From: OLB7 sp966250335 | GTDB taxonomy: Bacteria; Bacteroidota; Ignavibacteria; OLB7 | Reading direction: 5' to 3' | Length of the DNA: 64,000 nt | Assembly: GCA_966250335.1 (NCBI GenBank) | Contig: CBINGZ010000005.1 | Coordinates: forward strand, 1-64,000 | Shown here: positions 1 through 8,290 of the stretch, piece by piece | Layout: every line of letters begins with the position of its first letter | Numbering within the stretch: position 1 is the stretch's first letter | Translations under genes and position numbers: made by a program | The notes under the pieces: model-generated | Database searches by the model: none | What the model saw: only the letters and a program-made list of their open reading frames with translations | Told to the model about the DNA's origin: nothing

Positions 1-3000
1 CGACCGTTGAAATATCGTTCGTGGGGTTGATGCCGTCCCTGTCCCGGATCGCGACTAGATGTGTGCCGGTGGAGGTTCCCCATGCCACGACCCAGCCGCT
101 GTCGACTCCCGTGACGGCGGGATGATAGTTGACGCCGGCCGTCAGCGTGGTGAAGGGCACCAGGTTGACAGGAGTGCTGGCAGGAAGACCTGCCGTTGTC
201 GGCAGACCGTCGAACCGCAGAGCGACGACACGGAACTTCCCGTCACGATCGCGCTGCTCCCAGACCGCCAGCGCCGCCGTGCCGTTGCGCGACGAGGCGA
301 TCACAGGGCGGAAGTTCGATCTGCGACGACCTGAGCCGTCGAGCACGGTATCCTGAGCCGGACTGAGCCTGAAACGTGGAGAGATCACGCCGAGAGAATC
401 GATCGCGCGCAGATAGATGACGCTGTCCCGCTCGTACACCATGAACCGGTCGCGCTCCGTGGCATCGGTCGAAGGGTTCTCGGCCCGCACGCCGTTGTTG
501 TAGGCGGTGCCGAGCGAGGAGACCCCCGCTGGTATCGGCGTAATGCGATATAATGCTCCCCAGCCCGGTTTCAGCCATCGCAGTTCCATATCCGCGTTGA
601 ACGCCCCCGTGTCGCGCCATGTTGCCTCATGGCCCACCCATTCCACGACGAACGAATCGGCGATGACACCAGTGACGTTGTTGAGCTTGACGACCGGTTT
701 GCGGGCATCGATCGCTCCGCGACCTTTCCTGCTGTCGGAGATCGTCGTGTCGAGCGGCCAGCAGCGGAGATTGGTCGTCATCAGATAGCGAACCCCCGCG
801 GCTGCACGGTCCCCGTCGGCCGGGCCGGGAGCATACTGGGTGATCTCCATATAGGTCTCCGATCGAGGATCGGCTGTGGAATCGGTGAAGTTCCCGTTGA
901 TATCCGGCGGCGCGTACCGTTGGGCACGAATCGTATACAACGAATCGACAAGCGGAATCAGATCGAAGCTCTGGGTCGTGTCGTTGACGGTGAGCTGTTC
1001 CCGGTTATAGATGAGTTTCGAATAGATCGTATCGATCTTCCTGAGTTCGCTGGTCACCTCCCGGATGGCGTTGAACCGCTGCTGCATGCCGATCCACATT
1101 TTCGGGATGCGATACGAGGCATCGGTGAAGGGGGCAAACGGGATCGGAGGCTGAAGTGTGTCGTAATTGCGAGAGTGATCTCCACTGGTATGATGCATGA
1201 CGCCGAAGTGGTCGCCGTCGTAGATCATATCGGAATACATGATGCCGTCGGAGCCGCAGTTGAGCATGAACCATGACTGTGCGATGATCTCCTCCGGTGT
1301 GGTCGGTCGTCGCTCGTCGCGGAATCCCTCCGCATATCCTGTTCTGCGGCCCTGACCGTCGAAGGTGTAGCCGAACCAGCCGCCGACCTGAACGTTGGTC
1401 ATCACCGGATGGGGCGGCGCCAGATGGAGATATCGGAACCGGGCGATATCGATCGCGTCGCAGACGCTCGATTTCTTGTTCTTGAGTTTATCCTGGATCA
1501 GGAGGGTGTAGTTTCTGTAGGCCGTGTCGTGATTGGTCGCGATGATCTCACCGTACCATCCGTTATTGAAGCCTCCGTACATGGAGTCGGGATTGGCGTA
1601 GAATATGGGGAGCCATCCTTGGATAGGATAGATATGCTCCATCCAGGTGCCGATCATTTTGTAGGAGAGGGAGTCATAATCGCCGCCGAACGCGCGGAAG
1701 GTGTTGAAATCCCAGAAGGGATTGCTGAAGATGCCGTTATTGCGGGTCGAATCGCGTTCACGAATGAATCGCTGGACCCTGGAACTCATGGTCTTGTAGA
1801 ACCAGTATGACCCCTCGCGAGGCTCGTCGTTGAGGGAGAACTGCGCCATCACGCGGGAGAGGGCGTTGTCCCATGTGGTATCGGTCAGCACGCCGTCGAC
1901 GATACGGCGGACCATGGTGTCGAGCCCGCCGCGCTCCACGATCGTCAGCAGGTGGGAGTTGATCCGGCTGCGGAGAAAGGTGAGGGGGACCTCGTTGGTC
2001 GTGTAGATATCGAAAAAGAAATCGGACTCGACGGGGATGGTGCCGGCCTGGATCGCATCCGGACTGAGCTTGCCTGCCCCCTGCAGAGCGCCGAAGAGAG
2101 AGTCGCAGCGGCTGACACAGCTATCGGCCATATCCGGGCCGCGGAGAGGATTTCCGTAGACGACCATGAACCGGGCCGTGGAATCACGAAGCGCGACGGT
2201 ATCGAGCGTGGCGGGGTCGCAGTCGATGCGGGTTTCGACGACATCTGCGATCTGAATGGGATCTCCGTTTGTATTCCGCGCCTTGATGGAGTCGCGGAAG
2301 AAGTTGACGGGGAAGGTGATAGTGCGGTAGGGAATAGGATTCTGATCTTCTCCCATTTCTACGATCGGTGCGCTGAGATAAGCTTGTTTTGTTACTGTGA
2401 GGCGTTTGAAAGGGACAGCCCAATTGCATGCGCAGGCATTTGGATCACGCTGGAGCGTATCTTCTCGACGGTAGAGAATCGCATATGCTATAGGATCTAG
2501 AGATCCTAATTCTTCGAATGACTGATCATTAACATCAATGTATAGTGTCATCGACACATCGAAAAAGTTTGAGCTGTCGATATAGCTACCATTGTAGTTC
2601 CGCAACGTATCATAGAATCTGTGTTCTCCTTGACGAACTGCCAAGTTCGTGTACTGTGGTCGCCCAACGATCAAGGTCGAATCGGCCGTATCAGCGGCCA
2701 TTTCAACTCCAGAAACAAAATTCCTGGGAATAGGTTGGGATTTTATGCCTGAGGCTGTCCATCCTTCAGCATACTTCTGAGGGCGAATCTGAGCGTCATC
2801 AACACCGTGGTAGTACTCAATTGAAAGGCACGAGAGCCACATTTGAAAAAGATCAGCAGGAGAGTAGTATGTCTGAAAATTACGATTGGCAGCATCGCTC
2901 CAGAAATTATAATCGATGCTGTCTCGCCAACGTGGTCCCTCAGCGCACGGCCACCATTGCGAAGGATTGCTGATTCGTGCGAGCGATATTGGTCCTCCGT

Positions 3001-3241
3001 AGAAATATCCGAACGTCATGTTCAAGCTATCCATCACGAGGCTCGGACTCCAGATTGATTCGCCGCCGATCCGGAACGTTCGATTTTCCGGCCAGTTCAC
3101 AACGAATCCTTTGAAGCATGTATCACACAGCTTCCAATCGTAATCGAAGCGTTGAGCATATGCTGTCGATCCAAGCAATCCCACAAGTATCGAGACGAGG
3201 CATGCCATACCACGTGCCAATCGCCAAATAGATTGCTTCAT
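1..3241 (-). CDS. Large secreted protein, partial at left edge
   Basis: An open frame begins at an ATG read leftward from 3241 and stays open to base 1, so at least 1,080 residues are present and the C-terminus is missing. The first 30 residues form a signal peptide (basic MKQSIWR start, hydrophobic core, AYAQ cleavage site), so the product is exported. Around residues 630-660 a stretch reading EEIIAQSWFMLNCGSDGIMY resembles the end of glycosidase-like TIM barrels; I see this only as a pattern and cannot assign an enzyme. The region near the left edge has beta-propeller-like text (AVWEQRDRDGKFRVVALRF). Its size and its T9SS-substrate neighbours suggest a surface or secreted protein, but the sorting domain would lie outside the window. 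The first 280 or so codons are clearly AT-richer than the rest. Confidence 0.8.
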   Translation of the reverse strand, partial: MKQSIWRLARGMACLVSILVGLLGSTAYAQRFDYDWKLCDTCFKGFVVNWPENRTFRIGGESIWSPSLVMDSLNMTFGYFYGGPISLARISNPSQWWPCAEGPRWRDSIDYNFWSDAANRNFQTYYSPADLFQMWLSCLSIEYYHGVDDAQIRPQKYAEGWTASGIKSQPIPRNFVSGVEMAADTADSTLIVGRPQYTNLAVRQGEHRFYDTLRNYNGSYIDSSNFFDVSMTLYIDVNDQSFEELGSLDPIAYAILYRREDTLQRDPNACACNWAVPFKRLTVTKQAYLSAPIVEMGEDQNPIPYRTITFPVNFFRDSIKARNTNGDPIQIADVVETRIDCDPATLDTVALRDSTARFMVVYGNPLRGPDMADSCVSRCDSLFGALQGAGKLSPDAIQAGTIPVESDFFFDIYTTNEVPLTFLRSRINSHLLTIVERGGLDTMVRRIVDGVLTDTTWDNALSRVMAQFSLNDEPREGSYWFYKTMSSRVQRFIRERDSTRNNGIFSNPFWDFNTFRAFGGDYDSLSYKMIGTWMEHIYPIQGWLPIFYANPDSMYGGFNNGWYGEIIATNHDTAYRNYTLLIQDKLKNKKSSVCDAIDIARFRYLHLAPPHPVMTNVQVGGWFGYTFDGQGRRTGYAEGFRDERRPTTPEEIIAQSWFMLNCGSDGIMYSDMIYDGDHFGVMHHTSGDHSRNYDTLQPPIPFAPFTDASYRIPKMWIGMQQRFNAIREVTSELRKIDTIYSKLIYNREQLTVNDTTQSFDLIPLVDSLYTIRAQRYAPPDINGNFTDSTADPRSETYMEITQYAPGPADGDRAAAGVRYLMTTNLRCWPLDTTISDSRKGRGAIDARKPVVKLNNVTGVIADSFVVEWVGHEATWRDTGAFNADMELRWLKPGWGALYRITPIPAGVSSLGTAYNNGVRAENPSTDATERDRFMVYERDSVIYLRAIDSLGVISPRFRLSPAQDTVLDGSGRRRSNFRPVIASSRNGTAALAVWEQRDRDGKFRVVALRFDGLPTTAGLPASTPVNLVPFTTLTAGVNYHPAVTGVDSGWVVAWGTSTGTHLVAIRDRDGINPTNDISTV

Positions 3242-3316
3242 ATGATCTCCAAAGAGCTATATTGATGTGCTCGCATGAGGAATACACCTTTCCTTCATAC
3301 CTGAGTGAGTTTTAAC

Positions 3317-5104
3317 TTATCGAATTACAATAGATATTGTCTCGCTATTGGAACCGATGGTCACCATGATGAGATAAATACCCCCTACAACTTCTTTTGC
3401 ATTCCATGAAGTGCTTCCTTCTTTCGGATTAATGAGGGATCGATAGACCTCTCGTCCGAGGATATCATGGACGATCAATGAACCGGTATTAATATTGGGC
3501 CGCGGAAGCCAACTGATGTGGACGACATCCTCGGCGGGATTAGGCTGTGCGTGAAGCTGGAGGGTCCTATGGGCTTCATTAGATGTGGGGGCTACGTTGG
3601 AGATCAGACCACACATGGCATTGAGATCATGGGGCAATTGTCTGTATCTGCCGGTCAATGGTACCCGACCTGGCTTCATATACATAATAATCCCATTATG
3701 GTAGGCTACGGCAATTGTCGGCACCTTGGAAGCATCAATATCCCCGAGCCTTATAACGTCGGCAAATCCCTCAAAGCGGTACAGCACGTCGATCATGGAG
3801 TCAAGGCGGACTCGCGAGACATAACCGAGAAGGAAGGGAGAGGAGCCAGCCCATATCTCATCGGCGGAATCTCCACTAATATCACCGAGATCGGAAAGTG
3901 TCGGGCCGGATTGGAACCATCCTTCGTGGAGTTTATGAGGGAGCCAGAGTTCAGCCCAGGGTCGGAGCGGATAACGAGCATTGAGTCTATCGAGAGAATC
4001 GATTCCATTGCCATATTGCTCAATGATGCGCTGGCCAGGTTTGCCTGCGTAGACACGAATGAGATCGATACTCGGAGCAGAGACGACAAGCTCCGGTACA
4101 CGATCGCCCGTGACATCACTTAGTAACGAATATTCACCATGGGCTGCAGTGAATGTGGCCGACTCGATATTAGTTGTATCCGGGAACGGGCTCGCTGGAT
4201 TGCCATACAGCACACTAATACTGGCGGTCCTATTGTAGTAAAAGATCATGTCCTGATAACCATCACAATCCTGATCGACAAAGGACAGGTCATCAAGGGG
4301 TAACACTGCCGTATGAGCGATTCTCCACCACGTCCAGTCCGGGAGCAAAGAGGCTGTTTTGTTTTCCCACCGTGTATCTCTTCCAAGAAATATCATCATG
4401 TCAGGAAGAATCCCCTTGGCTGGCTTCCCATCGACAAACCCGGCCCCCGGCTGATACAACACTAAATCGTCGATCGCATCATGATTACAGTCATATGATC
4501 GCGCGAAGCGAGGGCCCAGCCAGGCATCGGTCCCGTTGGAGATCATCGTGGTGTCATTGATGCTATATCCTCCCGTGTCGTCAGCCCAGAATATCGCCAG
4601 ATGTGAGGTGCCATATCCTGCCGTATTACCGTAACTCGAATCTGCAATCTTGTGGATCCGGCAGAGTAGATCCTTGTATCCGGAGTTGTCGAAGTCACCT
4701 GCACACAGGAATGTTGTGACTGCATCAGGTTCAGAGAGACCGATACGTTCGCCGCTCTCGATCGAGGGGAGTCCGCCGTTGATACCACGATAGATCCAGA
4801 TGTCCCTGGCCTGGATATTATAGCCGTATTCCTGGTATGTGGTATCGCAGTGAACACGGTCAAGGGCCCAGCAGATGGGGCCATCGGTAGAGAGCTTGCC
4901 GAGAGGATGAATATCTCCGGTAAAGTTACCAAGTCCTGGTTTGCATCCGGTCAGAGTCATCTGCCCGAAAAATCGCAAACTGTCGTAACTGACATGCCGC
5001 GGATCAATGCGCGGTCCCTCCTGAGCCGACAGGCGCAAGACGGTCAGTCCCATGAACAGACCAATCGAGAACAGACCGCTGATGAAGTGAAAGAGCCGTC
5101 TCAT
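3317..5104 (-). CDS. FG-GAP repeat protein with T9SS C-terminal sorting domain
   Basis: A protein of about 595 residues. The ATG at 5104 is chosen because it has a GGAGG-type ribosome site just upstream and opens a signal peptide (MRRLFHFISG..., cleaved after LSAQ). The body contains several FG-GAP/VCBS-like calcium-loop motifs such as GDFDNSGYKDLL, YDCNHDAIDDLV, VDQDCDGYQDMI and GDISGDSADEIW, which build an integrin-like beta-propeller. The last 80 residues (QPNPAEDVV..., ILGREVY..., GGIYLIMV..., ending SIVIR) are a typical T9SS type-A sorting domain, so the protein should cross the outer membrane and be attached or released. No enzymatic motif is seen. The insertion sequence ends only 16 bases upstream of its start, so its native promoter has probably been replaced. 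A truncated near-copy lies at 6432-6849. Confidence 0.85.
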   Translation of the reverse strand: MRRLFHFISGLFSIGLFMGLTVLRLSAQEGPRIDPRHVSYDSLRFFGQMTLTGCKPGLGNFTGDIHPLGKLSTDGPICWALDRVHCDTTYQEYGYNIQARDIWIYRGINGGLPSIESGERIGLSEPDAVTTFLCAGDFDNSGYKDLLCRIHKIADSSYGNTAGYGTSHLAIFWADDTGGYSINDTTMISNGTDAWLGPRFARSYDCNHDAIDDLVLYQPGAGFVDGKPAKGILPDMMIFLGRDTRWENKTASLLPDWTWWRIAHTAVLPLDDLSFVDQDCDGYQDMIFYYNRTASISVLYGNPASPFPDTTNIESATFTAAHGEYSLLSDVTGDRVPELVVSAPSIDLIRVYAGKPGQRIIEQYGNGIDSLDRLNARYPLRPWAELWLPHKLHEGWFQSGPTLSDLGDISGDSADEIWAGSSPFLLGYVSRVRLDSMIDVLYRFEGFADVIRLGDIDASKVPTIAVAYHNGIIMYMKPGRVPLTGRYRQLPHDLNAMCGLISNVAPTSNEAHRTLQLHAQPNPAEDVVHISWLPRPNINTGSLIVHDILGREVYRSLINPKEGSTSWNAKEVVGGIYLIMVTIGSNSETISIVIR

Positions 5105-5120
5105 GAACCTTCCTCCGTGT

Positions 5121-5146
5121 TGACCTTGCCCCGCTATAGTGGACAC
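5121..5146. repeat. IS3 terminal inverted repeat (left copy)
   Basis: It begins TGACCTTGCCCC and ends TATAGTGGACAC. It matches the reverse complement of 6406-6431 at 21 of 26 positions, and the inner 12 bases are identical. It defines the end of the element downstream of orfB. Confidence 0.85.
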
Positions 5147-6108
5147 GTATGATGGGAAGGGAGAGCCTGCTCAAACTCGCTCGGAGTGCAATAGCCGAGC
5201 GCCGAATGCAGACGCTCACGATGATAGAACACTTCGATATACTCGAAGATCGCTTGTCGCACTTCTGCCCGCGTTGCGTAGACCTGACCACCGATACATT
5301 CCCGCTTCAACGTGCTGAAGAAGCTCTCGCTCGGCGCGTTGTCCCAGCAATTACCCCGCCGGCTCATGCTCTGTACAATCCCATGATCGGCACATAGCTG
5401 TCGCGTTCGCTCGGACGTGTACTGGCTGCCACGGTCCGAGTGCAGAAGGATCCTATCACTCCTCTCCTCATTCGGCCTCCCGGGCTCGTGACCCCGCACG
5501 ACCGTCGCCCGTCGGCCAAGCGCCATCTCCAACGCCGAGATCACCAGCGCATCCTCCATCCGTGGCTGCATCGACCACCCAACGACCCGACGACTGTACA
5601 GATCCAGCACCACCGCCAGGTACAGCCATCCTTCCGACGTCTCGATATCCGTGATATCGCTCACCCACTTCCGATGCATCGACAATGCCCTGAACTCCCG
5701 GTTCAGCAGGTTCGCCGACACCGCTCGGCGTACGTCAGTGACCGTCGTCCGGACTCGCCGTCGCCTCGATCGCGCCGATAACGATCGTTGCCGCATCAGA
5801 CGCGCCACGCGCTTGCGGGCGACACGCACCCCTTGACGACGCAGTGCCTGATGCACACGGGGAGCTCCATAGCACCCACGGCCGGCATGGAAGATCTCCT
5901 CGATACTCTGGCTGAGCTCGTCATCCGACTGTGTGCGCGTCGACGGTGGCCGATCGCACCAGGCGTAATACCCGGCCGGACTTACCATGAGCAGACGACA
6001 CATCAGCTCGACGGCAAACTCCGTCGCATGCGCGGCAATGAAGCTGAAGCGAACCTCAGCCGTTACGTCTTCGGGGGCTGCGCAAAGTAGGCCATGGCTT
6101 TTTTTTAA
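5134..6108 (-). CDS. IS3 transposase OrfB (DDE integrase)
   Basis: The catalytic half of the transposase. Homology-like sequence (LKKSHGLLCAAPED...) begins at 6108 in the -1 frame relative to orfA; the first in-frame ATG is at 6003. An HTH_21 segment is followed by an rve integrase core. The three acidic catalytic residues are all present: D in WVSDITD, D in LLHSDRGSQYTS, and E in WDNAPSESFFSTLK. Length matches the family. OrfB is normally made as an OrfAB fusion by -1 frameshifting. Here orfA ends at a TAA directly before a run of eight A residues, so expression of the fusion is uncertain. The stop codon lies inside the left inverted repeat. Confidence 0.85.
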   Translation of the reverse strand, partial: LKKSHGLLCAAPEDVTAEVRFSFIAAHATEFAVELMCRLLMVSPAGYYAWCDRPPSTRTQSDDELSQSIEEIFHAGRGCYGAPRVHQALRRQGVRVARKRVARLMRQRSLSARSRRRRVRTTVTDVRRAVSANLLNREFRALSMHRKWVSDITDIETSEGWLYLAVVLDLYSRRVVGWSMQPRMEDALVISALEMALGRRATVVRGHEPGRPNEERSDRILLHSDRGSQYTSERTRQLCADHGIVQSMSRRGNCWDNAPSESFFSTLKRECIGGQVYATRAEVRQAIFEYIEVFYHRERLHSALGYCTPSEFEQALPSHHTCPL

Positions 6109-6371
6109 ATATCCCGCTCCTGCCTCAGCAGTTCGTTCTCCTGCTGAAGCCGGGCAATCTGCTGCTCGGTCGTCTCATTGTCCGGGATCGGCATACGATG
6201 CGCATAGCGTGCATCACGTCGCCAGTCATGGAGCGTATTGACCGAGATGCCGACGTCACGGGCAACCTGCGCGATCGACTTGCCGCTGGTGACTGTCAGG
6301 CGGACTGCATCCTGACGGAACTCTGGCGGATACTTCTGCGCTCTGACCGTTGTTGTTGACTGCTTACTCAT
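6105..6371 (-). CDS. IS3 transposase OrfA (HTH, leucine zipper)
   Basis: An 88-residue DNA-binding subunit. The ATG at 6371 is preceded by GGAGGTGTTC, a strong ribosome site, and opens MSKQSTTTV. The helix-turn-helix (KYPPEFRQDAVRLTV...GKSIAQVARDVGIS) is followed by NTLHDWRRD and a heptad-leucine segment (QQIARLQQENELLRQERD), the usual oligomerisation zipper of IS3/IS911 OrfA proteins. It overlaps the orfB frame by a few bases. The stop codon lies just before an A8 run instead of after it, which is unusual for a slippery-site frameshift. Confidence 0.85.
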   Translation of the reverse strand: MSKQSTTTVRAQKYPPEFRQDAVRLTVTSGKSIAQVARDVGISVNTLHDWRRDARYAHRMPIPDNETTEQQIARLQQENELLRQERDI

Positions 6372-6405
6372 GAACACCTCCGGAGGGAAGTTAACCCTCT
6401 TTTCT

Positions 6406-6431
6406 GTGTCCACTATACTGGGCTATGGTCA
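6406..6431. repeat. IS3 terminal inverted repeat (right copy)
   Basis: Read on the minus strand it begins TGACCATAGCCC and ends ATAGTGGACAC, mirroring 5121-5146. It lies upstream of orfA and interrupts the truncated FG-GAP paralogue right after codons for FKDIV. Confidence 0.85.
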
Positions 6432-6849
6432 CGATATCCTTGAATCCTGAGTTGTCGAAGTCACCTGATGCCAGATAGACGACAGAGGTATTGGTCTGGG
6501 ATGGACCTATCCGTTGACCGCTTTCGACGGTAGGGAGGCTATTGGGGATTCCCCGATAGAGCAGGAGATCACGAGGCTGAGTGGATGTGTCGCAGCGAAC
6601 ACGATCGAGAATCCAGGCGGGGGGCCCGTCAGGAGAGAGGTTGCCAAGAGGATGGATATCTCCGGTGAAGTTGCCAAGTCCTGGTTTGCATCCGGTCAGG
6701 GTCATCTGCCCGAAGAAGCGGAGGCTGTCGTAGCTGACATGCCGTGGATCGATGCGCGGCCCTTCCTGAGCCGACAGGCGCAAGACAGTCAGCCCTATGA
6801 ACAGACCGATCGAGAAAAGAACGCTGATGAAGTGAAATAACCGTCTCAT
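6432..6849 (-). pseudogene. Truncated FG-GAP protein cut by IS3
   Basis: The 5' part of a paralogue of the 3317-5104 gene. The ATG at 6849 opens the same signal peptide and the first 70 codons are almost identical (two differences: G10V and M18I). After HPLGNLS the two sequences diverge strongly. The frame is broken by the IS3 right end after GDFDNSGFKDIV, so about 140 codons survive. No remaining 3' part exists on the other side of the IS. It is most likely not functional. Confidence 0.8.
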
Positions 6850-7025
6850 GAACCTGCCTCCGTGCATCGTACAAACCCCCGATCCATCTCGTTTGTTAGC
6901 TGCCTGCGGCAATAGTAGAGAATGTCCTCTCATCGTGCAACGAGTTTCTTGTTGCTCTCCGGGCGGTTGATTCGAGCCAGCGAAATCATCCATCGGCTTC
7001 GCCTCTATGTCTGGGTGGAGAGCCG
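6850..7025. other. Intergenic, nothing recognised
   Basis: This stretch separates the start of the truncated FG-GAP gene from the decayed sorting-domain remnant. It presumably holds the old promoter of the truncated gene, but I see no convincing promoter, hairpin or small open frame. Confidence 0.4.
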
Positions 7026-7210
7026 TTATCTGATAACGACTGTTGTCGTAAGAGAGGTCGATGCGATCGATATGGTGACATAGTAGATGCCTCTAATCAC
7101 CTCCTCCGGCTTCCACGATATTCTCCCATCATGTGGGCTGATCTTCGATCAAAAACATCTCGAAATCAGCCATATCATAAATAGACAACAACGGACCGGT
7201 GTCGACATCT
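7026..7210 (-). pseudogene. Remnant of a T9SS sorting domain with a frameshift
   Basis: Read on the minus strand, one frame gives DTGPLLSIYDM...FLIEDQPT and stops. Shifting by one frame gives HDGRISWKPEEVIRGIYYVT... ending in VVIR and a TAA at 7026. The two pieces align with the last 50 residues of the 3317-5104 protein (TGSLIVHDILGREV, GGIYLIMVTI, SIVIR). It is therefore the decayed 3' end of a further family member. Where its 5' end begins is unclear; sequence up to about 7360 is partly open but not recognisable. Confidence 0.6.
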
Positions 7211-7428
7211 GTAGTATCGGCAATGCTTCTAGCAATATCCAACTCCATACGCTGTATGACCGGTAGCGAGCGATGAAGCATAGCAACGGAGCGTGTGCAA
7301 CCGGTGCCCGATACGCGGGCTGAGGCGTTCGAACAGTGGAACAAACCTTGCGGCAACACCGGCCGATAGTTCCCCCTCTCCTTGTATTTTCATCCCTCAA
7401 TCACAAACCAATCAGAGGATCGATCGAT

Positions 7429-8283
7429 ATGAGCGCCTCCGGCTACGACAGAGTATGGCTGATCACCGGTTGTTCCACCGGGTTCGGGCGGCAGCTTGCC
7501 GAGCGGGTCTTTGCGGCGGGAGAGAAGGTGGTGGCGACGGCGCGCTCCGTGCAGGCGCTCTACGATATGGGGCGCGACGACGAGGAGCGCATACTCCGTC
7601 TGCCCCTTGATGTCTGCGACGCGGAGCAGGTCGCCTCGGTCGTCACCGCCACGATCGAACGGTTCGGACGGATCGACGTGCTGGTGAACAACGCGGGCTA
7701 CGGATATTTCGGCACGCAGGAGGAGGGGGAGCTCTCGGAGGTCCGCAACCTCTTCGAGACGAACGTCATCGGGCTCGTTGCCGCCACACAGGGGGTGCTT
7801 CCCCACATGCGTGAGCGGCGGCACGGGACGATCGTCAATCTCTCCAGCGTATCGGGGAAGATGACGACACCGCGCGGCGGGTTCTACCAGGCGTCGAAAT
7901 GGGCGGTGGAGGCGTTGAGCGAGGCGCTCTATCTGGAGGTGGCGGGGTTCGGTATCAGGGTGGCGGTGCTGGAACCGGGGTCGTACGAGACCGATTTCGG
8001 TACCCGGTCGGCGCGGCTTGCGGCGGCGGACCAGGATCCCTCATCCCCCTACGCCGAACTGCGGGCCCGCTGGCGCAGGAACGTTGCCGGGTCGGTCTTT
8101 CCGCACAGACAGGATGCCAGGGAGGTGATCGACGCGATCATCGATGTCGTGAACGCCGATATCCCGTTCGTCAGGCTTCCGGTCGGGGCAGATGCCGCCG
8201 CCCTTATCGCCCGGCGCGCCGAGATGGGGGAGAGCGCCTTCGTGGAATGGATGCGGAAGACGGCCTACGGAAAGGAGGAGTAG
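7429..8283 (+). CDS. Short-chain dehydrogenase/reductase
   Basis: A 284-residue classical SDR. The cofactor motif TGCSTGFG lies near residue 14, followed by NNAG (VLVNNAGYGYFG), the catalytic serine (VNLSSVSGK) and YQASK with the catalytic Tyr and Lys. The ATG at 7429 is chosen because it starts directly before the first beta strand and has AGAGGA upstream; an earlier in-frame ATG would add 31 residues without family character. It acts in the cytoplasm as an NAD(P)-dependent oxidoreductase; the substrate cannot be read from the sequence. The best guess is the KR-like/oxidoreductase subgroup often annotated as SDR family NAD(P)-dependent oxidoreductase. It converges with terC, with 7 bases between stops. 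Confidence 0.85.
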   Translation: MSASGYDRVWLITGCSTGFGRQLAERVFAAGEKVVATARSVQALYDMGRDDEERILRLPLDVCDAEQVASVVTATIERFGRIDVLVNNAGYGYFGTQEEGELSEVRNLFETNVIGLVAATQGVLPHMRERRHGTIVNLSSVSGKMTTPRGGFYQASKWAVEALSEALYLEVAGFGIRVAVLEPGSYETDFGTRSARLAAADQDPSSPYAELRARWRRNVAGSVFPHRQDAREVIDAIIDVVNADIPFVRLPVGADAAALIARRAEMGESAFVEWMRKTAYGKEE

Positions 8284-8290
8284 GAGAAGA

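Larger units (their letters stand above)
5121..6431 (-). mobile_element. IS3-family insertion sequence
   Basis: A 1,311-bp element with two overlapping transposase frames and 26-bp imperfect terminal inverted repeats starting TGACC and containing ATAGTGGACAC (21 of 26 match), the classical IS3-type end. Left flank reads ...ccgtgt and right flank cgatat..., so no 3-5 bp target duplication is visible. The left end sits just upstream of the FG-GAP gene at 5104, and the right end sits inside the coding sequence of a truncated paralogue. This is consistent with a deletion or recombination after insertion. Confidence 0.9.
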
